A stretch of DNA of 6,467 nucleotides, from positions 1-6,467 of the forward strand of contig JAUWPC010000204.1 of NCBI GenBank assembly GCA_030611815.1, written 5' to 3'. This document shows positions 1-4,625 of the stretch, one piece after another; within the stretch, counting starts at the first letter, position 1, and each line of letters starts with the position of its first letter. This DNA is from Desulfobacteraceae bacterium (lineage in GTDB: Bacteria; Desulfobacterota; DSM-4660; Desulfatiglandales; Desulfatiglandaceae). The notes beneath the pieces are model-generated. The model was given only the letters and a program-made list of their open reading frames with translations. It was not told the origin of the DNA and searched no databases. Both the position numbers and the translations under genes were made by a program.

Positions 1-592
1 CGGGATCAGCAACCCTGGCCTGGGCCTCAATAAGGTAGGAAGTATTGGAATCCCCTGGCCGGATACGGATGTCAAACTCGTGGACGTGGCGGAAGGAAAA
101 GAAGAGGTCCCAAAGGGAGAACCGGGAGAGATCATGATCAAGAGCCCTTTGGTCATGCAAGGGTACTGGAATAACCCTGAAGAGACGGCGGGGCAGATGA
201 AAGACGGGTGGCTATATACCGGCGACATTGCTGTCCAGGATGAAGACGATTATTTCTTTATTGTGGACAGAAAAAAGGATATGATCATCGCCGGTGGATT
301 CAACATCTATCCACGGGAAATCGATGAAGTGCTCTACCAGCACCCTAAGATCAAGGATGCCTGTTCCATCGGAGTGCCTGACGAGTACCGGGGTGAAACC
401 GTAAAGGCCTTTATTGTCCCGAATGAAGGGGAAACCATTACTGAAGAGGAAGTGTTTGAATTCTGCAAGGAAAAATTAGCCCCCTACAAACGGCCAAAGA
501 TAGTGGAATTTCGTAAGGACCTCCCCAAATCGGTAGTGGGGAAGATCCTCCGGAAAAAGCTCAGGGAAGAGGAAGAGACCAAGAATGATTGA
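1..592 (+). CDS. Acyl-CoA synthetase (AMP-forming, long-chain fatty-acid CoA ligase type), 3' part only
   Basis: Activates a free fatty acid to acyl-CoA in two steps, through an acyl-AMP intermediate, and so feeds the beta-oxidation genes that follow. The reading frame is already open at base 2 and enters from the left edge, so the true start lies outside; about 196 residues are visible, compared with roughly 500-560 in whole family members. Visible ANL-superfamily landmarks, in order, are GYWNNPEET; the YTGD motif at 215-226, whose Asp contacts the AMP ribose; the hinge and C-terminal motif DRKKDMIIAGGFNIYPREID, from 266; and PKSVVGKILRKKL, whose Gly-Lys carries the adenylation-step catalytic lysine at 542-544. 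Everything needed from the C-terminal domain is present. The last codons and TGA stop lie in a gattgatgattg repeat. Chain-length preference cannot be judged because the acyl pocket is off the window. Family assignment is firm; fadD-like is a reasonable label, but I give no symbol. Confidence 0.93.
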   Translation, partial: GISNPGLGLNKVGSIGIPWPDTDVKLVDVAEGKEEVPKGEPGEIMIKSPLVMQGYWNNPEETAGQMKDGWLYTGDIAVQDEDDYFFIVDRKKDMIIAGGFNIYPREIDEVLYQHPKIKDACSIGVPDEYRGETVKAFIVPNEGETITEEEVFEFCKEKLAPYKRPKIVEFRKDLPKSVVGKILRKKLREEEETKND

Positions 593-598
593 TGATTG
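586..598 (+). repeat. Dispersed short repeat TGATTGATGATTG, copy 1, overlapping the synthetase stop
   Basis: This exact 13-mer occurs again at 4204-4216 in the same orientation, also at the 3' end of a gene. The TGA stop of the synthetase (590-592) lies inside this copy. The string is low in complexity but the two copies are identical over 13 bases. I recall such strings as common between genes in Desulfobacterota; that is memory, not a search. Confidence 0.6.
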
Positions 599-715
599 AA
601 GATCAAGAAATAGAACATTCTAACACTCCGGAAAATGATTCAAGGCAGAGCGATAGCACCCAAAGGAACGCGTTTTTCGGAATCAATTTATAAACCATAG
701 AAGGAGTGAAGAGCT

Positions 716-2845
716 ATGAAAACAGAATACAAGACCATAAAGGTGGAACTCAAGGATGGCGTGGCCGTACTCACCATAGGCAACCCGCCGGTAAACCAGA
801 TGTCGCCGCAAATGGGCCAGGATTTTGGCGAAGCTATAACAGAGGCCTTTGGCAATGACGAGGTCAAGGCCATTGTCCTGACAGGCACGGGGAAGAATTT
901 CATCGCGGGCGCTGATATCACTCAACTCCAGATGGTAAAAGAAAGGGATGATATTTTTGGGGTGGCCTCGCAAGGGGCGCGCTTCTTAAGCAGTATCGAA
1001 GTGGGTCCCAAACCGGTGGTCGCCGCGATAAACGGGAACTGTTTGGGGGGAGGTCTTGAGACGGCAATGGTCTGTCACTATCGTGTGGCTGCCAAGGGGA
1101 TCAATTTGGGGCAGCCCGAGGTACAGATCGGCCTCATCCCCGGCGCCGGCGGCACACAGCGTCTGCCGAGACTTATCGGTCTTAACAATGCCCTGGAGAT
1201 GATCGCTGTCGGGAAACCGATAAAGGCTGAAAAGGCCTATTCAAGGGGGCTTGTGGATGAAGTTGTAACACAGGAAGAGCTGCTGGACACCGCTATAAAA
1301 GCTGCAAGGCGCTTCATTTCAGGAGAACTCAACCTCAAAATCCGGATGACACGTAACAGGACTGACCGGCTTCCCAGCGCGGCAGAGAAAAAGGCCTTTC
1401 TCGATGTCTCCAAGATGATGACCGCTCAAAAGGGCAAGGGGTATATCGCTCCCTTCAAGGCGATCGAAGCCTTTGAGAAGGGTCTCAGCTATGATATTGA
1501 CAAAGATATCGAGATGGAGGTGGGGTTGTTCAGCGACTGTGCAATCACTGACGTGGCCAAAAACCTTATCGGCATATTTCTCAACACCCGGGCCGCGGGC
1601 AAACTCCCCCGGATCAAGGGGATTGAACCGGCAAAGATCAAGAAGGTCGCCATGTTGGGCGGCGGCGTCATGGGTTCAGGAATCGTTAACCTGCTGTTCA
1701 AAGGGGGTTTTGATGCGGTGCTCTGGGATATCAATGATGATGCGATCAGTAAAGGGGTGGCCGCCTTACGCAAGACCTTTGCATATCCTATCAAGAAAAA
1801 GATGATGAAACCGGCCGACCTGGATAACATGATAGATAATCAACTCACCACCACAACCAACTTTGAGGATCTGAAAGACGTGGATCTGATTATCGAAGCA
1901 GTGTTGGAAGATATGAATATCAAGCAGGATATCTGGAAGAAGCTTGAGGGGATATGCAGACCTGACGTGATTTTCGGGACCAACACCTCGGCCCTCCCCA
2001 TCACCGAGATGGCCTCGATTCTCGCCGACCCCGGGCGGATGATCGGGCTCCATTTCTTCAACCCCGCCGACAGGATGCCGTTATTGGAAATCATCTGCGC
2101 AGAGAAAACCTCTGACCAGACCTTAGCCACCAGCGTTGCCTTTGCCAGGGCCATCAAAAAGATCCCTATCGTTGTCAATGACGGCCCGGGATTTTATGTT
2201 TCAAGGCAGTTGGGCGGCCTCTTTGGCGGAGCCGTATTCCTCTCCGCCGACGGCGTGGACGGCGCGGTCATTGAAGAGGCGATGATTGATTTCGGGATGC
2301 CCATGGGCCCTGCCACGTTAGCAGACCTTACGGGTATCGACATCAATTATCATGTGAACAAGACGTTCGAAAAAAGATTGGGAGAGCAATATAAGATACA
2401 CCCCCTGACCGAAGTGGTCTACAAAACGGGCTGCTACGGTCGCAAGACCGGTGCCGGGTATTTTGACTACAGTGGTGAAAAACCTGTGCCCAATCAGAAG
2501 GTGTTAGAAGCAATAAAGGGCTATCTAAAAGAAAACGGGGTCGCCCCCAAAAAGATGTCCTGGCAGGAGGTTGTGGACGCCATGTTAGCCCTTGGTATCA
2601 ACGAGGCAGCGCTCATGATGGAACAGGGGATCTGCGACCGGCCCCAGGACATGGACCTGGCTATGATCTATGGCACCGGATTCCCCCCTTACCGGGGAGG
2701 TATACTCCGGTATGCCGATAAGTGGGGACTCAAAAACGTGTATGACAAACTCCTTGAACTTGAAAACGAGTACGGCATCCGGTTCAAACCCGCAGAGATG
2801 ATCAGCGAAATGGCCGGATCCGGAAAAACTTTTTACCAGGATTAG
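716..2845 (+). CDS. Fused enoyl-CoA hydratase / 3-hydroxyacyl-CoA dehydrogenase (beta-oxidation multifunctional protein, TFP-alpha/FadJ type)
   Basis: Hydrates trans-2-enoyl-CoA and then oxidises L-3-hydroxyacyl-CoA with NAD+ to 3-ketoacyl-CoA in the cytoplasm. At 709 aa it matches the family (E. coli FadJ and FadB are about 715-730). Residues ~8-200 are a crotonase domain: FIAGADI (62-68) and NGNCLGGGLE (106-115) form the oxyanion region, and both catalytic glutamates are present (Glu115, and Glu135 in QPEVQIG), followed by IPGAGGTQRLPR (141-152). Residues ~310-490 are the NAD-binding domain with GGGVMGSG (315-322), Ser425 and the His446/Glu458 catalytic pair (GLHFFNP...LLEII). The dehydrogenase C-terminal domain follows, then a second copy ending in FPPYRGGILRYAD (~656-668). 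In PGFYVSR, Ser496 stands where FadB and human HADH have Asn. The start is set by AAGGAG at 701-706, nine bases before ATG. It probably pairs with the thiolase encoded 134 nt downstream as an alpha2beta2 trifunctional complex (inference). Confidence 0.95.
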   Translation: MKTEYKTIKVELKDGVAVLTIGNPPVNQMSPQMGQDFGEAITEAFGNDEVKAIVLTGTGKNFIAGADITQLQMVKERDDIFGVASQGARFLSSIEVGPKPVVAAINGNCLGGGLETAMVCHYRVAAKGINLGQPEVQIGLIPGAGGTQRLPRLIGLNNALEMIAVGKPIKAEKAYSRGLVDEVVTQEELLDTAIKAARRFISGELNLKIRMTRNRTDRLPSAAEKKAFLDVSKMMTAQKGKGYIAPFKAIEAFEKGLSYDIDKDIEMEVGLFSDCAITDVAKNLIGIFLNTRAAGKLPRIKGIEPAKIKKVAMLGGGVMGSGIVNLLFKGGFDAVLWDINDDAISKGVAALRKTFAYPIKKKMMKPADLDNMIDNQLTTTTNFEDLKDVDLIIEAVLEDMNIKQDIWKKLEGICRPDVIFGTNTSALPITEMASILADPGRMIGLHFFNPADRMPLLEIICAEKTSDQTLATSVAFARAIKKIPIVVNDGPGFYVSRQLGGLFGGAVFLSADGVDGAVIEEAMIDFGMPMGPATLADLTGIDINYHVNKTFEKRLGEQYKIHPLTEVVYKTGCYGRKTGAGYFDYSGEKPVPNQKVLEAIKGYLKENGVAPKKMSWQEVVDAMLALGINEAALMMEQGICDRPQDMDLAMIYGTGFPPYRGGILRYADKWGLKNVYDKLLELENEYGIRFKPAEMISEMAGSGKTFYQD

Positions 2846-2861
2846 CTGACTTATTTTTTCG

Positions 2862-2888
2862 ACAGGATTAACAGGATTAACAGGACGA
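2862..2888 (+). repeat. Tandem ACAGGATTA repeat (about 2.7 units) in the spacer
   Basis: Two perfect 9-bp units (2862-2870, 2871-2879) and a partial third (ACAGGA, then divergent) begin 17 bases after the stop of the fusion gene, preceded by a T-rich run at 2851-2859. On the minus strand the units read as repeated Asn-Pro-Val codons, which explains the open frame seen there. I recall 'gacaggattaacaggatt' strings as widespread between genes in deltaproteobacteria. The function is unknown. No GC-rich hairpin is present, so I do not call a terminator. Confidence 0.75.
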
Positions 2889-2932
2889 AAATCTGAAAAA
2901 CTTCGGGTGCGCAGACTTTGAGATGATCCAAT

Positions 2933-2961
2933 CCAAAATCCGCAACCCAAAATCCAAAATC
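2933..2961 (+). repeat. CCAAAATC repeat string just upstream of the thiolase
   Basis: CCAAAATC occurs three times (2933-2940, 2947-2954, 2954-2961; the last two share a base), with GCAAC between the first two. The string ends six bases before the thiolase Shine-Dalgarno sequence. It has no stop in the thiolase frame and so creates an apparent 19-residue N-terminal extension starting at an ATG at 2923. I recall similar 'ccaaaatccgcaa' strings as a dispersed intergenic repeat in Desulfobacterota. Confidence 0.75.
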
Positions 2962-2966
2962 GTAAA

Positions 2967-2973
2967 GGGAGGG
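2967..2973 (+). promoter_or_regulatory. Ribosome binding site that fixes the thiolase start
   Basis: GGGAGGG, containing GGAGG at 2968-2972, lies 6-7 bases before the ATG at 2980. The upstream in-frame ATG at 2923 has no purine-rich Shine-Dalgarno before it (gactttgag) and would translate the CCAAAATC repeat, so 2980 is preferred. Confidence 0.85.
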
Positions 2974-2979
2974 TTGAAA

Positions 2980-4191
2980 ATGAAAGAAGTCGTAATAGCA
3001 GGTTATTTGAGAACGGCCCAGTCAAGATCCCGGCCAAATGACCCGGCCAGAGACTGGTTCTGCAAAATGAGGGGTGATGAGCTTTTGGCCAAGCTTCTCC
3101 CGGAGTTGATCGAGAAAACAGGGATTGAGGCCAAGGAAATCGACGATTTTATCGTCGGATGCGCAACAGCAGTCGGTGAGCAGTGGGCATATGGCGGACG
3201 ATTCCCCATATTCTTAGCCAATCTCCCCGAGACCATCCCTGCCAAGTTCGTGGACCAGCAGTGTGGTTCGGCCATGGCCTGCATACAGATCGGGTTCATG
3301 GAAATAGCCCAGGATTTTGCCGACATCGTCCTGGTGGGCGGCTACGAGCATATGACCCGGATCCCGATGGGTGGCTACACGGTTGACCGGGGACTGATTG
3401 CCCCGAATCTGGGCCTTTTTACAAACCAGGACTATTTTCACTGGGATATCATGAAGGCCATGAATATGGGCCTCACCGCGGAAAAGCTCTTTTCCCAGAC
3501 AGACTTTACCAAAGAGGACATGGATAAGTGGGGCGTCCGCTCTCACCAGTTGGCAGCCAAGGCCCAGACAGAAGGGTTCTTCGACGGCGAAATCCTGCCG
3601 ATCGAAGCGCCACAGGACGACGGAACAATCATGACCGTGAACAAGGACCAGGCCGTGCGGCAAGATGCCACCTTAGAGGGGATGGCAGACCTCAGGCCGG
3701 CGTTCAAAAAAGATGGCGTGATCACCGCAGGCAACTCATCCCCCCTCAACGCTGCAGCCACCTCCATGGTGCTTATGTCAAAAGAGACCGCGGAAAAGAA
3801 GGGAATTAAACCGTTGGCCACCATCCGCTCCATCGGCTTTGCCGGTGTGGATCCCACCATCATGGGAGTAGGCCCGGTTCCGGCAAGCAAGATGGCCTTA
3901 GAAAAGGCCGGGCTTAAGGCATCCGACATAGACTTCTGGGAGATCAACGAGGCCTTCGCTATTGTGGCGCTGAACTGCATCAAGGAGCTTGGTCTTGATC
4001 CGGAGACAGTCAATGTCATGGGTGGCGGCACAGCCATCGGTCATGCGTTGGGAGCTACCGGCGCTCGCCTGACGGGCACCTTAGCCCGCATCTTGGACGT
4101 CAAGAAAGGACGTTACGGATGCGCCAACGCCTGTGTCGGCGGCGGACAGGGCGTGGCCACCATTATCGAAAGAGAAGACTACAACTGGTAG
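2980..4191 (+). CDS. Thiolase (acetyl-CoA C-acyltransferase, FadA/TFP-beta type)
   Basis: Cleaves 3-ketoacyl-CoA with CoA to acetyl-CoA and a chain two carbons shorter, the last step of each beta-oxidation turn. From ATG 2980 it is 403 aa, a normal thiolase length (about 390-440). Visible motifs are the nucleophile Cys95 in DQQCGSAMA; EHMTRIPMGG (123-132); NEAF (323-326); GGGTAIGHALGATGAR (348-363), with catalytic His355; and CVGGGQG (385-391), with acid/base Cys385. N-terminal domain ~4-265, C-terminal domain ~275-400. The usual GHPLG reads GHALG here. The longer frame from ATG 2923 is rejected because its first 19 residues are encoded by a repeat string and it has no ribosome binding site. 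The gene order fusion protein then thiolase matches fadB-fadA and the mitochondrial alpha/beta pair. A biosynthetic acetoacetyl-CoA thiolase role is less likely given the neighbours. Terminal stop is TAG. Confidence 0.94.
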   Translation: MKEVVIAGYLRTAQSRSRPNDPARDWFCKMRGDELLAKLLPELIEKTGIEAKEIDDFIVGCATAVGEQWAYGGRFPIFLANLPETIPAKFVDQQCGSAMACIQIGFMEIAQDFADIVLVGGYEHMTRIPMGGYTVDRGLIAPNLGLFTNQDYFHWDIMKAMNMGLTAEKLFSQTDFTKEDMDKWGVRSHQLAAKAQTEGFFDGEILPIEAPQDDGTIMTVNKDQAVRQDATLEGMADLRPAFKKDGVITAGNSSPLNAAATSMVLMSKETAEKKGIKPLATIRSIGFAGVDPTIMGVGPVPASKMALEKAGLKASDIDFWEINEAFAIVALNCIKELGLDPETVNVMGGGTAIGHALGATGARLTGTLARILDVKKGRYGCANACVGGGQGVATIIEREDYNW

Positions 4192-4203
4192 CCTTGGGAT
4201 TGT

Positions 4204-4216
4204 TGATTGATGATTG
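4204..4216 (+). repeat. Dispersed short repeat TGATTGATGATTG, copy 2, just after the thiolase stop
   Basis: Identical over 13 bases to 586-598 and again at a gene's 3' end, 13 bases after the TAG stop. Flanking sequence continues the same style (gattgtcgattga), suggesting a longer degenerate module. Confidence 0.6.
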
Positions 4217-4297
4217 TCGATTGAAAAACAGTCGACCACCAGCCATAAAAAGCGTGGCTTGAATGGTGCCCCTAAAGGAGTCTTTGACAAACCACTA

Positions 4298-4324
4298 TTC
4301 ACCGCAGACACGGAGGACACAGAG
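4298..4324 (+). repeat. TTCACCGCAG...GACACAGAG module, left copy
   Basis: A 27-base module beginning TTCACCGCAGACACGG and ending GACACAGAG. Its reverse complement (CTCTGTG...GCGGTGAA) shares both ends with the module at 4530-4568, so the two lie in inverted orientation around about 205 nt. I recall this 'caccgcagagacgcagag' type as a common dispersed intergenic repeat in environmental anaerobes; this is memory, not a search. Confidence 0.65.
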
Positions 4325-4335
4325 TTTAGTTTTTG

Positions 4336-4395
4336 ATTTGTTTTCCTTTGATCCCGCAGAAAGAATGCGGGGCTTGCAGGACGAGGAAAACAAAT
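4336..4395. repeat. Nested inverted repeat (60 nt): 12-bp outer arms, 6-bp inner stem
   Basis: The outer arms are perfect: ATTTGTTTTCCT at 4336-4347 and AGGAAAACAAAT at 4384-4395. Inside is a second stem, CCCGCA at 4353-4358 and TGCGGG at 4366-4371, with the 7-nt loop GAAAGAA. RNA from either strand could fold into a long stem with an internal loop topped by a GC hairpin. No T-run follows the structure on either strand, so it does not look like an intrinsic terminator. It could be a palindromic dispersed repeat, an mRNA-processing or stability element between the thiolase and dehydrogenase genes, or part of a small inserted element. Confidence 0.75.
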
Positions 4396-4486
4396 AAGAC
4401 TATGCCGAGCCCGACAAAGAATGATGTTCACAAGCGTGTTCTTATGTCCGCTGCCACTATCTTCACTGCCATCACGCTGTAAGATT

Positions 4487-4519
4487 TTTTCTTTTCTGGC
4501 CTCTCACCAGAAAAGAAAA
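4487..4519. repeat. Hairpin with perfect 13-bp stem
   Basis: TTTTCTTTTCTGG (4487-4499) pairs perfectly with CCAGAAAAGAAAA (4507-4519) around the 7-nt loop CCTCTCA. The T-rich arm is 5' and the A-rich arm 3', and the symmetry makes this so on both strands. That is the reverse of an intrinsic terminator's A-tract/stem/T-tract order. On the plus strand only a weak T-rich stretch (4522-4533) follows. A role as transcription boundary, RNase target or repeat-element core is possible, but none is shown. Confidence 0.75.
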
Positions 4520-4529
4520 CATATTTTCT

Positions 4530-4568
4530 CTCTGCAAACTCTGCGTCTCGAGCGAAGCGGGCGGTGAA
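4530..4568 (-). repeat. CTCTG...GCGGTGAA module, right copy, inverted relative to 4298-4324
   Basis: Runs CTCTGCAAACTCTGCGTCTC, then GAGCGAAGCGG, then GCGGTGAA. Both ends match the reverse complement of the left module. The middle carries an extra GC-rich piece (gagcgaagcggg) in place of a simple TCT. It is therefore a diverged or interrupted member of the same family and lies directly upstream of the leader of the acyl-CoA dehydrogenase gene. Confidence 0.55.
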
Positions 4569-4625
4569 AAACATCTTTATTAATCATGAGAATATAACTG
4601 CAAACGCTCACGGAGGCAGAACAAT

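Larger units (their letters stand above)
4192..4625. other. 434-nt gene-free spacer: repeats, two hairpins, possible promoter
   Basis: No credible coding frame on either strand; minus-strand open frames here translate repeat sequence or run antisense to genes. It is visibly richer in A/T than its flanks. In order it holds the TGATTGATGATTG string, an imperfect CACC-AGCCA...TGGCT...GGTG pairing around 4237-4278, a caccgcag-type repeat, a nested 60-nt hairpin, a 13-bp-stem hairpin, an inverted second caccgcag-type repeat, and the leader of the next gene. A TATAAC at 4593-4598 could be a -10 box, but no good -35 lies 17 bases upstream (AACATC), so I do not call a promoter. The strong CGGAGG at 4611-4616 serves the acyl-CoA dehydrogenase start. 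No standard intrinsic terminator was found. Confidence 0.8.

Noticed and set aside
667..674. 8-bp palindrome AACGCGTT upstream of the fusion gene
   Set aside because: Too short, with no second site or extended dyad, to claim an operator.
2814..2823. 10-bp palindrome CCGGATCCGG
   Set aside because: Inside the coding end of the fusion gene (Ala-Gly-Ser-Gly codons), single copy and with no context for a site; probably chance.
2933..2961. CRISPR-like or iteron-like array of CCAAAATC units
   Set aside because: Only three short units, two of them overlapping, without regular spacers; it fits a degenerate dispersed repeat.
2585..3037. 150-codon minus-strand frame across the fusion-gene/thiolase junction
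   Set aside because: Antisense to two real genes and partly a translation of the tandem ACAGGATTA repeat (repeated Asn-Pro-Val).
4081..4431. 116-codon minus-strand frame running from the spacer into the thiolase 3' end
   Set aside because: Its middle translates the caccgcag-type repeat (VSSVSAVN) and the rest is antisense to the thiolase; no convincing ribosome binding site or domain.
4487..4533. Intrinsic terminator for the thiolase operon
   Set aside because: The stem is perfect, but its T-rich arm is on the 5' side, its A-rich arm is on the 3' side, and the following T-rich stretch is weak and interrupted.
4570..4598. Sigma-70 promoter for the acyl-CoA dehydrogenase (TATAAC at 4593-4598)
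   Set aside because: A plausible -10, but the hexamer 17 bases upstream (AACATC) does not resemble a -35, and A/T-rich sequence gives such matches easily.
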